Shown here in pieces: positions 38,853-47,921 of a stretch of DNA of 64,000 nt (the first letter of the stretch is position 1; every line of letters begins with the position of its first letter). The notes beneath the pieces were generated by a model. That model was given only the letters and a program-made list of their open reading frames with translations, was not told the origin of the DNA and ran no database searches. Made by a program: the position numbers and the translations under genes. This stretch comes from Rhodanobacter sp. ANJX3. GTDB taxonomy: Bacteria > Pseudomonadota > Gammaproteobacteria > Xanthomonadales > Rhodanobacteraceae. The stretch covers positions 62,001 to 126,000 of the forward strand of contig NZ_JACHCM010000008.1 in assembly GCF_014200755.1 (NCBI RefSeq), in the 5' to 3' direction.

Positions 38853-40244
38853 TTACAGCAGCGGGTCGAACAGTCGCGCCACGTGCATGGCCACGCGGTG
38901 CAGATAGGGCGCATCGAGGTATTCGCTTTTTTCCACCGGCAGCGCCTTGGCGAAATCCGCGGTCAGCATGGCTTCCACGTCGCGGGCAAACGTTGCATCG
39001 ACGATCAAGGCGCTGACCTCGAAGTTGAGTCGGAACGAGCGGCTGTCGAGATTCATGCTGCCCACGGCGGCGGTGTCGTCGTCGATCAGCAGCACTTTTT
39101 GATGGGTAAAGCCGGGCTGATAGCGGAACATGCGAATGCCTGCGCCCAGCGCCTCGTGCGCGTGCAGGGTTGAGGCCAGAAACACCGTGCGGTGATCGGG
39201 CCGCGAGGGAATCAATACGCGCACGTCGACACCGCGCGCCACCGCCAGCCGCAGCGCGGCGAGCACCGCGTTGTCCGGCACGAAGTAGGGTGTAGTCAGC
39301 CACAGCCGCTCGCGCGCGGCATGAATGGCGGCGGTGAAAAACAGCGAGCAAGTTTCCTGTGCGTCGGCCGGACCGCTGGCCACGATCAGCGCGCTGGCCT
39401 CGCCGGTGCAGGGCGGTGCAGGCAGCAGCGGCGGCGGTGCGCCGGTGATCCACTGCCAGTCCCGTGCAAACAGCTGCTGCAGGTCGGATACCGCAGGGCC
39501 GCGCAGCTCCATATGCGTATCGCGCCACGGCGCCAGCGGCGGCTTCAGGCCGAGGTATTCGTCGCCTACGTTGAGGCCGCCGACGAAGGCGCGTGCGCCA
39601 TCGACGACAACGATCTTGCGGTGATTGCGGAAGTTCAGCTGAAAGCGGTTACGCCAGCGGTGCGTGGCGAACGGATGAATCGCCACGCCGCCGGCGCGCA
39701 GCGTCTCGATGTAGTGCTTGGGCAGGTCGTGGCTGCCGACGCCGTCAAACAGCACGCAAACCGTTACGCCGGCGGCCGCCCGTTCCAGCAGCAGCTGCTG
39801 CACGCGCCGGCCGAGCTGGTCGTCGTGAAAAATGAAAAACTGCACCAGCAGGCAGTGCTTCGCCTCGGCCATGGCGGCCAGCATCGCTGCAAAAGCCGCG
39901 TCGCCGTCGATGAGCAGCTTCAACTGATGGCCGCTGCGAAACGGTCGGCCCTGAATCGCGCTGATGGACGCGTAGCGCGCGCAGTCCGGATCGATCACCT
40001 GCGTATTGCCGCCGTCAGGCGCGCGCGAGGAGAGCTTCGACTGCTGGCTGGTGAGATAGCCGAGAAAACGATTGGAGCCCAGGTACAGATAGGGAATCAG
40101 GGTCAGATACGGCAGCAGAATCAGGCCCAGCGCCCAGCCGATGGCGCCCTGCGGCGTGCGCGTGTGCATCACGGCATGCATGGCCGCCAGCACGCCGGCT
40201 ACATGAAACAGCAAAAAGCCGGCGGTGATCAGAAACGCGGTCAT
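38853..40244 (-). CDS. cls: Cardiolipin synthase (PLD family)
   Basis: A 463-residue membrane-associated phospholipase D-like enzyme making cardiolipin from phosphatidylglycerol. Two N-terminal helices precede two HKD motifs: NHRKIVVVDGARAFVGGLN (about 207-225) and THQKVLLIDDDTAAVGSMN (about 385-403). The length and helix/HKD layout fit ClsA. Confidence 0.9.
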   Translation of the reverse strand: MTAFLITAGFLLFHVAGVLAAMHAVMHTRTPQGAIGWALGLILLPYLTLIPYLYLGSNRFLGYLTSQQSKLSSRAPDGGNTQVIDPDCARYASISAIQGRPFRSGHQLKLLIDGDAAFAAMLAAMAEAKHCLLVQFFIFHDDQLGRRVQQLLLERAAAGVTVCVLFDGVGSHDLPKHYIETLRAGGVAIHPFATHRWRNRFQLNFRNHRKIVVVDGARAFVGGLNVGDEYLGLKPPLAPWRDTHMELRGPAVSDLQQLFARDWQWITGAPPPLLPAPPCTGEASALIVASGPADAQETCSLFFTAAIHAARERLWLTTPYFVPDNAVLAALRLAVARGVDVRVLIPSRPDHRTVFLASTLHAHEALGAGIRMFRYQPGFTHQKVLLIDDDTAAVGSMNLDSRSFRLNFEVSALIVDATFARDVEAMLTADFAKALPVEKSEYLDAPYLHRVAMHVARLFDPLL

Positions 40245-40295
40245 CGGCGTGAGGTCTTGGAATGGAGAGTAGTGCTGACGGTGCTGGGCGTGCGC

Positions 40296-41663
40296 TTACT
40301 TGGCCAGCAGCTGGTCGGCCAGGCTGCGTGCCTGCTGACGGATTTCCGGCATGGCGGTGGATTCCCACAGGGTGCCGCGCAGCATGCTGCCGATCGCAAA
40401 CAGATTGGACCAGTAGTCCTCGCCACGCGCCAGTCGCCCGTCGGGCATGGCCTGCATGCCCAAGCCGAGCGGATCGGAGACGACGTGCCCATTGGTAAGC
40501 AGTTGGCCGACCAGGGGATGCCCGGTGCGGCGAATATCGTTGTTCATGCCGGTGGTCTGGATGACCAGGTCGGCGTCCAGTGTCTGGGGATTGCCGGCCG
40601 GCACCGAGGCTAGCTGCAACTGCAGGTTGTCGCCGAGCACGGCAACGGATTTCATCCGGCCGCGCAGTCGATGCAGCCGGCCTTCGCCCTCGAGCGCCGC
40701 GATCGACCTGCCCACCTGCGGGGGCATGCGGTGACGCGCGCGTTCCCAGGCCCAGCGCGCGTGGCGCAGAAAGCGCGCACGCTGCTCCTGATCCAGTTCG
40801 CGCCACAGGCCCGGGGTATGCGGCCGCAGGCTGTCCAGCACCGCGCGCCAGTCGCGCTCGTGCGCCAGCGCCTCGCGCAACAGGTGCAGCCAGTGCCGGA
40901 CGTCGGGCGATTCGCGCATCGCTTCGATCAGCTCGCCGCTGTCGCCGGTCGGCGCCGCCGCGGCGTTGAGATGTGCCTCGGGCAGCAGACCGTGACGGGA
41001 GATGGCGGTGAAGTCGGTTTGCGGCCAGCGTGCCGACAGCTCGAGCAGCACGTCGACGGCGGTCAGCCCCAGCCCGATCAGAACGACCTTGCGCGGCGTC
41101 GGAAGCTTGTCCGCGTTGGCCATCAGTGCCCACGGATCGACCACGTAGCGCCCACTTTCCAGCGCTTGCGCACTGACGCCGCTGAGCGGCTGTGTGGGCA
41201 GCGAGCCCAGGGCCAGCACGGCGGCGTCGAAGAGGCGGCTCTCCTCGCCGTGCATCACGGTGACGGCATCGCGCTCGGGTACGACCGCCTCGACCGCGAA
41301 CGGAATCACATTCACGTCGTGGCCGTTGGCCTTGCCCTGCGCCAGCGCGCGCGCTACCTCTGCTTCGAGGTAGTCGCCGTAGCGGCGGCGCGGCATGAAA
41401 TCGGTGCCCGCGATGGTGGGATCTTCGCGCTGCAGAAAGTCGAGAAATCCGCTGGGCTTGCCGGCGAACATGCTCATCGACGCCGCGCGGACGTTCAGCA
41501 GGTGGCGGTCGGAGGCGGTGCCATAGGCCACACCGCGCGCCAGTGTGCCGCCGCCGGTGTACCAGTCCAGATGCAGCGGCTGCGACGGCTTTCGCTCCAG
41601 CAATTCGCTGAGCAAAGTAGCGGCCGCGGCACCGCCGCCGATGATGGCGACCCGTCGAAACAT
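40296..41663 (-). CDS. FAD/NAD(P)-binding oxidoreductase (COG4529-like)
   Basis: A 455-residue protein with an N-terminal dinucleotide site (VAIIGGGAAAATLLSELL) and a second Rossmann motif KVVLIGLGLTAVDVLLEL (about 165-182). The central SAR of COG4529 proteins (HLLNVRAASMSMFAGKPSGF) is clear. It lies 46 bp downstream of a cysteine dioxygenase gene on the same strand, a pairing that suggests a role in sulfur amino-acid oxidation. ATG 41663 begins directly at the FAD motif. Confidence 0.82.
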   Translation of the reverse strand: MFRRVAIIGGGAAAATLLSELLERKPSQPLHLDWYTGGGTLARGVAYGTASDRHLLNVRAASMSMFAGKPSGFLDFLQREDPTIAGTDFMPRRRYGDYLEAEVARALAQGKANGHDVNVIPFAVEAVVPERDAVTVMHGEESRLFDAAVLALGSLPTQPLSGVSAQALESGRYVVDPWALMANADKLPTPRKVVLIGLGLTAVDVLLELSARWPQTDFTAISRHGLLPEAHLNAAAAPTGDSGELIEAMRESPDVRHWLHLLREALAHERDWRAVLDSLRPHTPGLWRELDQEQRARFLRHARWAWERARHRMPPQVGRSIAALEGEGRLHRLRGRMKSVAVLGDNLQLQLASVPAGNPQTLDADLVIQTTGMNNDIRRTGHPLVGQLLTNGHVVSDPLGLGMQAMPDGRLARGEDYWSNLFAIGSMLRGTLWESTAMPEIRQQARSLADQLLAK

Positions 41664-41709
41664 GAATTTACCTGATCGGTTTAGCGTTGAGCGAGTGGTG
41701 GCGTGACGA

Positions 41710-42285
41710 TCAGCTGATATGACCGGCAACGGCCGCACGCTGCAGCTTCGCCACCCAACCCGCTTCCGGCTCAGCCTTCTCGTAAGCGAAGTACTGTGCC
41801 AGATCGCCCCCATAAACGTGAAGCGTCAATGCCGTATCGCGTTGGGAGAGGTTGCGGCAGCGATGCGCATGGCTTTCGCTGCCCTCGAACCAGGTGCCGT
41901 CGCCCGGGCCGAGCCAGTCGCGACCGAGCTCGCGCAGATCGCCGGTTTGCGGATCGCGATCGTACGACTGCACCTCCAGCGCACCGAGCAGGGTGACCTC
42001 AAGTCCCCACAGGCCGCCGTGGTCGTGCACGGGGGTGATGTGGTTCGGCGGCCATGCCATGACCAGCACGCTGATGGCGGGCTTGCTGCGCTCGGCCACC
42101 AGCCAGCGCTCAAAGCCGTGACGGCGCGCGCGCAGCGGGGCGAAGCGCGTGGTCAGCGCCTCGGCATCCTGATGCACCACGCGGCCGAGCTCGCGCGCCA
42201 TCAGCGCCAGATCGGGCTGTTCGGCGGCGCCGTGCTCCAGTGCGATCTCGCGCAGCGTCTTCAAAGTGTGCAGATATTTCCCCAT
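41710..42285 (-). CDS. Cysteine dioxygenase-family protein
   Basis: A 191-residue cupin that should oxidise cysteine (or 3-mercaptopropionate) with iron and O2. The metal-binding part is PVHDHGGLWGLEVTLLG (two His) and SESHAHRCRNLS (third His). Length is standard for bacterial CDO. It is followed by the FAD oxidoreductase gene as a likely two-gene operon. Confidence 0.88.
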   Translation of the reverse strand: MGKYLHTLKTLREIALEHGAAEQPDLALMARELGRVVHQDAEALTTRFAPLRARRHGFERWLVAERSKPAISVLVMAWPPNHITPVHDHGGLWGLEVTLLGALEVQSYDRDPQTGDLRELGRDWLGPGDGTWFEGSESHAHRCRNLSQRDTALTLHVYGGDLAQYFAYEKAEPEAGWVAKLQRAAVAGHIS

Positions 42286-42596
42286 ACGTGGAATCCGGCT
42301 GAACGACTGGTGTCCAGTGGAGCATGCGACTCGTTAAAGACGCGTAAGGCTAGCGCAGGGTTTACGCGACGCTATTTGCCGGTAAATGACGTAGCCGATG
42401 AAGTGCCCGACCGGTTCTTTTTCCAGCCTTCAGCGGCGCGTCTGCATCGCTCCATGCGTCTTGGCGCCGATGCGTGCATGTCGGTTGTCGCTGCACCTGC
42501 CGTCGATGGCAAAAGCCTCGGTCTCCGGATACATACACCAAAAGGCGCTCCGGTCGGCACGTGGGTGCCGACCGGAGCGCGTTGCTCTTGGTGCCC
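42286..42596. other. Intergenic region with tonB-side terminator
   Basis: This is 311 bp upstream of the cysteine dioxygenase gene and downstream of the TonB-like gene (both minus strand). Apart from the hairpin at 42545-42580, no feature was recognised; the dioxygenase promoter should lie in the leftmost part. Confidence 0.6.
42545..42580 (-). terminator. Rho-independent terminator of the TonB-like gene
   Basis: A perfect 16-bp stem (gcgctccggtcggcac with its reverse complement) and a 4-base loop gtgg, followed on the minus strand by CTTTT. It lies 17 bp after the TonB-like gene's stop. Confidence 0.85.
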
Positions 42597-43286
42597 TTAT
42601 TGCTGACGCAAATCGAAACTGACCGGAACCTTTGCCCAGGCGCGTACGGCTTTTCCGTCGACCATCGCCGGTTGAAACGTCCACGACGCCAGCACCTGCT
42701 CGCGCGCGCTGCGGTCCAGCAGCGTGTGACCGCTGCTTCGTTCGATCACGACGTCGAGCGGCTTGCCGCTCTCATCCACGAGTACCCGCAAAAGCACCGT
42801 GCCGTGAAGCTGCTCGCGCAGCGCCTGTACCGGGAATTGCAGCGGCGCGGACCGGTAAGCCAGGCTCGCCTCGACCGGTTTGCCAGTCGCCGCCGGTGCC
42901 TCGGGTGCCGTCGTGGGCGTTATGGTCGGCGGTGCCGTGGGGGCCACGGCGAGCCGGCCTTCGTCCGTCGGCACGACCGCGGGCACCACCAGCGGCGTGG
43001 TCTTCGGCGCGCTGTGCGGAGCGACCTTGTGCAAGTGCGGCAGCGGCTTCATCACGATGGCCGGCGGTGGCGGTATCACGGCGGGTCGACTGATCCATCG
43101 AATCAGCGTAGCGGCAGCAGGCCGCTCCAGCCCAGGCAGGGTAGGCGCACCCATCGGACGGGTGGCGATGAGGAGTACGCCGAGATTCAGCGCGATCGCG
43201 GCGCTGAGGGCGACAATCCGGACAGGATCGGGCTGGGCGGAATGCTGCGGCGTATGACGAGCGTGGACCAGACTTGCGGAAGACAT
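42597..43286 (-). CDS. TonB-family energy transducer
   Basis: A 229-residue protein with one N-terminal membrane anchor (about 24-41), a Pro-rich linker (RPAVIPPPPAIVMKPLP, then PTAPPTITPTTAPEAPA) and a C-terminal TonB domain (FPVQALREQLHGTVLLRVLV, then VLASWTFQPAMVDGKAV). It would energise outer-membrane transport, though no ExbBD genes are adjacent. AGGAGG is well placed before ATG 43286. Confidence 0.88.
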   Translation of the reverse strand: MSSASLVHARHTPQHSAQPDPVRIVALSAAIALNLGVLLIATRPMGAPTLPGLERPAAATLIRWISRPAVIPPPPAIVMKPLPHLHKVAPHSAPKTTPLVVPAVVPTDEGRLAVAPTAPPTITPTTAPEAPAATGKPVEASLAYRSAPLQFPVQALREQLHGTVLLRVLVDESGKPLDVVIERSSGHTLLDRSAREQVLASWTFQPAMVDGKAVRAWAKVPVSFDLRQQ

Positions 43287-43452
43287 GGGCGACCTCCTGA
43301 CGGCAGTTTGGATGGGCGCGGCAGAGCCACAGACCGATGTGCTGGGTATTGCGCTGCAGCAATTGCAGCGTATGCTCATCTCATATGGTGGCGCAAGTGA
43401 AGCTGCCGCCGTTTTTCAAGTGGACGGCTGGACGTCCGTTTCAGGAGTCTGG

Positions 43453-44118
43453 ATGAACGTTACATCGCACATCGCCGGTCCGCGCTACAGTTTCGGCGAC
43501 GAATTGGCCAGCAGCGTCATTCATGGCGTCGGTATCGTGCTGAGCATTGCGGGTCTGGCGATTCTGGTGGCCTTCGCCGCGCGCCATGGCGATGCGCGGG
43601 TGATCGCGGCAAGCGCGGTCTACGGCACTACGCTGATTCTGCTTTATACGGCTTCGACGCTGTATCACTCGATTCCCGTGGTGAGAGCCAAGCCGACTTT
43701 GCGCACCCTGGATCACATCGCGATCTTTCTGTTGATCGCCGGCACGTATACGCCGTTCACGCTCATCGCTCTGCCTGGCGTTTGGGGCTGGAGTCTGTTC
43801 ATCGCGGTGTGGACGATGGCCTTGCTGGGCAGCGCGCTGGAAGTGGGGCCGCTGAAGCGTTATCGGAAATTTGCCGTGCTGCTGTATGTGGGCATGGGCT
43901 GGATCGGCATGATTGCCTTCAAACCCCTGAGCGCCTACCTGCAGAGCGGCGGCACGGCGCTGCTGATTGCCGGTGGTTTGGCCTATACGCTGGGTGTGCC
44001 GTTTTATCTGTGGCGCAAATTGCCGTATCACCACTCGCTGTGGCATCTGTGCGTGCTGACCGGCAGCGTGCTGCATTTTCTGGCGGTGCTGCTTTACGTG
44101 ATACCCGATCCGGCCTGA
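43453..44118 (+). CDS. Hemolysin III (PAQR) family protein
   Basis: A 221-residue protein with seven predicted helices. PAQR landmarks: ELASSVIHGVGIVLSIAG (first helix), LYHSIP, LRTLDHIAIFLLIAGTYTPF and a C-terminal WHLCVLTGSVLHFLAVL. The three His plus Asp form the metal site of the family. AGGAG is just upstream of ATG 43453. Function in bacteria is uncertain. Confidence 0.9.
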   Translation: MNVTSHIAGPRYSFGDELASSVIHGVGIVLSIAGLAILVAFAARHGDARVIAASAVYGTTLILLYTASTLYHSIPVVRAKPTLRTLDHIAIFLLIAGTYTPFTLIALPGVWGWSLFIAVWTMALLGSALEVGPLKRYRKFAVLLYVGMGWIGMIAFKPLSAYLQSGGTALLIAGGLAYTLGVPFYLWRKLPYHHSLWHLCVLTGSVLHFLAVLLYVIPDPA

Positions 44119-44183
44119 GCGGTCGGTTCGATGCGCCGGCCGGTTATCGCGATGACGCAACGGCGGCCAACGCCTTTTGGCTT

Positions 44184-44666
44184 CTAGCCCAGCAGCCAGG
44201 CCAGCCCGAACAGCCCGACCATCATGAACGAGATCACCAGTTTCATCAGCGTGCCGAACAGCAGGCCGATCCACGTGCCGACGCCGACATGCGCCGAGCG
44301 CAGCACGCTGGTGCCGGAGGCGAGTTCGCCCAGCAGGGCGCCGATGAACGGCCCGAGGATAAGTCCGGGTATGCCGAGAAACATGCCGGCCAGGGTGCCC
44401 AGACTGGCGCCCCAGAGTGCAAGCCGGCTGGCGCCGACACGTTTGGCGCCCAGCGTGCTGGCGATGAATTCGATGATGACGCCTGCGGTGCCGAGTCCAC
44501 CGATGATCAGCAGCCACCACAGTCCGAGGTGTCGGTAACCGTCCACCGCCGCGGTCAGCCAGATACCGCCGAAAATCATCGGCAGTCCGGGCAGCGCGGG
44601 AATGATCGAGCCGGCCAGTCCGCCGACGATCAACGCCGCGGCCAGCAGATAGAGCGCCATATCCAT
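44184..44666 (-). CDS. DUF456 membrane protein
   Basis: A 160-residue protein with about four helices and the family's Gly-rich turns (GSIIPALPGLPMIFGG and FLGIPGLILGPFIGALLGEL). Function is unknown; some texts call it a hydrolase-like DUF456 protein without evidence. The ATG at 44666 is typical. Confidence 0.85.
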   Translation of the reverse strand: MDMALYLLAAALIVGGLAGSIIPALPGLPMIFGGIWLTAAVDGYRHLGLWWLLIIGGLGTAGVIIEFIASTLGAKRVGASRLALWGASLGTLAGMFLGIPGLILGPFIGALLGELASGTSVLRSAHVGVGTWIGLLFGTLMKLVISFMMVGLFGLAWLLG

Positions 44667-44711
44667 TCGATGCGGTCCTTTACTGTCGCGCCAACGTTCT
44701 AGCGCCGACGC

Positions 44712-45488
44712 TCATTTTTCGACGAAGGCCCGTTCGATCACGTAGTCGCCCGGTTCGCGCGTGCGCGGCGATGCGTGGAAGCCGCGGCCGTCGAGCAGTG
44801 TGGAAAGATCGTCCAGCATCGCCGGACTGCCGCACAGCATGATGCGATCGATCGCCGGGTCCAGCGGCGGCAGGCCGATGGTCTGGTTCATCAGGCCGTC
44901 GGCGATCGCGTCGGTGATGCGGCCTCGGTTGCGAAAGGGCTCACGGGTGACGCTGGGATAATAGATCAGCTTGTCGCGTACCAGCGGTCCAAGATACTCA
45001 TGCTGCGGCAGCTCGTGTTCGAGATAACCGCCGTAGGCCAGATCGGCGATGTTGCGCACGCCGTGGGCCAGCACGATCTTGTCGAAGCGCTCGTAGGTTT
45101 CCGGGTCGCGCACCAGGCTCAGAAACGGCGCCAGCCCCGTGCCGGTGCCCAGCAGGTACAGATGGCTGCCGGGCTTGAGATCGTTCAGCACCAGCGTACC
45201 GGTCGGCTTGCGGCTGACCAGCACCGGATCGCCCGGCTGCAGATGCTGCAGGCGCGAGGTCAGCGGACCATTGGCTACCTTGATCGAGAAGAACTCCAGA
45301 TGCTCCTCGTAGTTCGCGCTGGCGATGGAATACGCCCGCATCAGCGGGCGGCCGTCCACTTCCAGCCCCATCATCACGAACTGGCCGCTGTCGAAACGAA
45401 AGCCGGGATCGCGTGTGGTGCGGAAGCTGAAAAGCGAATCGTTCCAGTGATGCACGTCGATCACGCGCTCGGATGCCATTGCCACCAT
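44712..45488 (-). CDS. fpr: Ferredoxin--NADP+ reductase
   Basis: A 258-residue flavoenzyme that exchanges electrons between NADPH and ferredoxin or flavodoxin. FAD binding is shown by RAYSIASANYEEHLEF, NADP binding by YLLGTGTGLAPFLSLVRD and MLCGSPAMLDDL. The C-terminus FVEK is the usual bacterial subclass ending. Minor starts (GTG-like, ATG 45476) nearby would not change the domains. Confidence 0.92.
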   Translation of the reverse strand: MVAMASERVIDVHHWNDSLFSFRTTRDPGFRFDSGQFVMMGLEVDGRPLMRAYSIASANYEEHLEFFSIKVANGPLTSRLQHLQPGDPVLVSRKPTGTLVLNDLKPGSHLYLLGTGTGLAPFLSLVRDPETYERFDKIVLAHGVRNIADLAYGGYLEHELPQHEYLGPLVRDKLIYYPSVTREPFRNRGRITDAIADGLMNQTIGLPPLDPAIDRIMLCGSPAMLDDLSTLLDGRGFHASPRTREPGDYVIERAFVEK

Positions 45489-45793
45489 GGTTTATCTCAC
45501 TTTGGAATGCGGTTGGTCGATGGCCGCAAGGCGGCTCAACGTCGGATTGGCTGTTCGCGTCGTTTCGGCTACTGCCGCGCGATGGCTGGCTGCGCGCATT
45601 TTACGCGATCGACGATGCGCTCTGCCGCGTGAAGCGAAAGCGCCGCTGCGGCATTTCGCCGGCCCCGATCATCAACTATCGCGCCCACGCTACTGCTGGT
45701 GTGCCGCTCTGCGCATTTCGGCGCGATATCTGCGGGACGCCAAGCCGGCGCAAATTGGAACTCCACTCGCGGGCAGCAATCCAGGACAATAGG
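45489..45793. other. Intergenic region, no gene recognised
   Basis: This is 305 bp between divergent fpr and dusA and must hold both promoters. A plus-strand frame is open through it but shows no recognisable protein. Confidence 0.5.
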
Positions 45794-46813
45794 ATGGTCA
45801 TGACCGATTCCAGCGCCGCCGCGAACACTGCCAACACCGAATCCACCGGCATCCCGTGGCGCGTCTGCGTAGCGCCGATGATGGACTGGACCGATCGGCA
45901 TTGCCGCTATTTTCACCGGCTGCTGTCGCCGCGCGCGCGCCTCTATACCGAGATGGTGACCAGCGCGGCGCTCGTGCGCGGCCGACAGTTGCGATTACTC
46001 GAGCACAGTCAACAGGAGCACCCCGTCGCCCTGCAGCTCGGCGGCAGCGATCCGCGCGAGCTGGCGCAGGCGGCGCGCGACGGCGCGCAGGCCGGCTACG
46101 ACGAGATCAACCTCAACGTGGGCTGCCCGTCCGATCGCGTGCAGTCCGGTCGCTTCGGCGCCTGCCTGATGCGCGAACCGGCCCTGGTCGGCGACTGCAT
46201 GCGGGCAATGCGTGACGCGGTCAGCGTGCCGGTCACCGTGAAATGCCGTATCGGCGTCGACGATCAGGACGACTACGCGGGCCTGCAGCACTTCACCGAG
46301 ACCATGCTGGAAGCGGGCGTCGAAGTGATGGCCGTGCATGCACGCAAGGCCTGGCTGCAGGGCCTGTCGCCGAAGGAAAATCGCGAAATTCCGCCGCTGG
46401 ATTACGAGCGCGTTTATCGGCTCAAGCGCGAATTTCCCGAGCTGACCGTGGTGATCAACGGCGGCATCGGCACGGTCGAGCAGGTCCAAACACACCTGGG
46501 CCAGGTCGATGGCGTGATGCTGGGTCGCGCCGCCTATCACGATCCGTATCTGCTGGCCCGGATCGAGGCGGCGCTTTACGGCGAGCCGTTGCCCACGCGC
46601 GACGACGTGTTGCGGCAGATGCGGCCTTATGTGGAGGCCGAGCTGGCGCGCGGCACGGCGCTGAAGCACATCAGTCGGCATCTGCTGGGGCTTTACCAGG
46701 GTGAGCCGGGGGCGCGGGCGTTTCGGCGCACGATCAGCGAGGGGGCGCATTTGCCCGGGGCAGGTTGGCAACTGATCGAACAGGCGATCGCACCGTGTTC
46801 GGTCGCGGCGTGA
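45794..46813 (+). CDS. dusA: tRNA-dihydrouridine(20/20a) synthase DusA
   Basis: A 339-residue flavoenzyme that reduces uridine 20/20a in tRNA. The FMN barrel starts VCVAPMMDWTDRHCRYF; NVGCPSDRVQSGRFGACLM includes the catalytic Cys and the DusA subfamily signature; HARKAWLQGLSPKENREIPP follows. The start is either ATG 45794 (AGGA spacing 7) or ATG 45800. Confidence 0.94.
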   Translation: MVMTDSSAAANTANTESTGIPWRVCVAPMMDWTDRHCRYFHRLLSPRARLYTEMVTSAALVRGRQLRLLEHSQQEHPVALQLGGSDPRELAQAARDGAQAGYDEINLNVGCPSDRVQSGRFGACLMREPALVGDCMRAMRDAVSVPVTVKCRIGVDDQDDYAGLQHFTETMLEAGVEVMAVHARKAWLQGLSPKENREIPPLDYERVYRLKREFPELTVVINGGIGTVEQVQTHLGQVDGVMLGRAAYHDPYLLARIEAALYGEPLPTRDDVLRQMRPYVEAELARGTALKHISRHLLGLYQGEPGARAFRRTISEGAHLPGAGWQLIEQAIAPCSVAA

Positions 46814-46895
46814 CAGCCGCCGTTCGTCCGGTCAGTATTCAGCCCGGATTGCCTAATCTGAACGCTCCGGCAACTGCCGGTCGGAATGTAGACGC

Positions 46896-47225
46896 ATGGC
46901 AACCCACAAATTCTTCACCACAGCTTTGTTTGCATTAGCCAGTTTTGGCGCGGTGGCGTCGGCGCAGTCGGGGGAGCCGGATGTGTCGATGGATCAGGCC
47001 GTGCAGAGGGTGCAGCGCGAAACCGGTGGCAAGGTGCTTTCGGCCGAACCACATCACGTGGGTCGACGCACCGAGTACCGCATCAAGGTGCTGACGCCAC
47101 AAGGGCATGTGCGAGTGATGGCGATACCGTCGGATGCCGGCAGGGGTCCGATAACGACACCAGTTTTCACACCATTGATCAAGAACCCGCCCGGCCGAAA
47201 TCCGGGCAGCAAGGAGAGACACTGA
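46896..47225 (+). CDS. PepSY-like periplasmic protein upstream of phoP
   Basis: A 109-residue protein with a signal peptide (cleavage about ASA, residue 23). The mature part, VSMDQAVQRVQRETGGKVLS and RRTEYRIKVLTPQGHVRVM, fits a PepSY domain, which often modulates sensor or peptidase activity. Its stop overlaps the start of phoP, so it belongs to the same operon and may act on the kinase's periplasmic side. Confidence 0.78.
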   Translation: MATHKFFTTALFALASFGAVASAQSGEPDVSMDQAVQRVQRETGGKVLSAEPHHVGRRTEYRIKVLTPQGHVRVMAIPSDAGRGPITTPVFTPLIKNPPGRNPGSKERH

Positions 47226-47917
47226 TGCGCATCCTGTTGGTGGAGGACGAAGCGCCGCTGCGCGAGACCCTGGCGGCTCGCCTGAAGCGCGATGGTTTCG
47301 CCGTCGATGCGGCGCAGGACGGGGAAGAGGGCATCTACCTCGGCCGCGAAGTGCCGTTCGATCTGGCGATCATCGACCTGGGCCTGCCGAAGATGTCCGG
47401 CATGGATCTGGTCAAGGCGTTGCGCGAGGACGGTCAGCGTTACCCGATTCTGATCCTCACCGCACGCGGCAGCTGGCAGGACAAGGTCGAAGGCCTGAAG
47501 TACGGCGCCGACGATTACCTGGTCAAGCCCTTTCATGTCGAAGAGCTGCTGGCCCGAATCAACGCACTGGTGCGTCGCGCCAGCGGCTGGTCCAAGCCGA
47601 TCCTGGCCTGCGGCATGATCAAGCTCGACACCACCGCGCAGACGGTCACGGTGGAGGGCAAACTGGTCGACCTCACCAGCTACGAGTACAAGGTGCTGGA
47701 GTACCTGATGCTGCATGCCGGCGAACTGGTCTCCAAGGCCGACCTCACCGAGCACATCTACCAGCAGGATTTCGACCGCGACTCCAACGTGCTCGAAGTG
47801 TTCATCGGCCGCCTGCGGCGCAAGCTCGATCCGGAAGGCACCCTCAAGCCCATCGAGACGGTTCGTGGACGCGGATACCGCTTTGCCATCCCGCGCACCG
47901 ACGGCGACGACGAGTAA
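47225..47917 (+). CDS. phoP: PhoP-type response regulator
   Basis: A 230-residue OmpR-class regulator. The receiver domain (MRILLVEDEAPLRETLAARL; phospho-acceptor Asp in LAIIDLGLPKMSG) is joined to a winged helix (TSYEYKVLEYLMLHAGELVS and DSNVLEVFIGRLRRKLDP). It is highly PhoP-like. It should respond to the adjacent kinase, which senses low Mg2+ or cationic peptides in relatives. Confidence 0.92.
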   Translation: MRILLVEDEAPLRETLAARLKRDGFAVDAAQDGEEGIYLGREVPFDLAIIDLGLPKMSGMDLVKALREDGQRYPILILTARGSWQDKVEGLKYGADDYLVKPFHVEELLARINALVRRASGWSKPILACGMIKLDTTAQTVTVEGKLVDLTSYEYKVLEYLMLHAGELVSKADLTEHIYQQDFDRDSNVLEVFIGRLRRKLDPEGTLKPIETVRGRGYRFAIPRTDGDDE

Positions 47918-47921
47918 TCTC

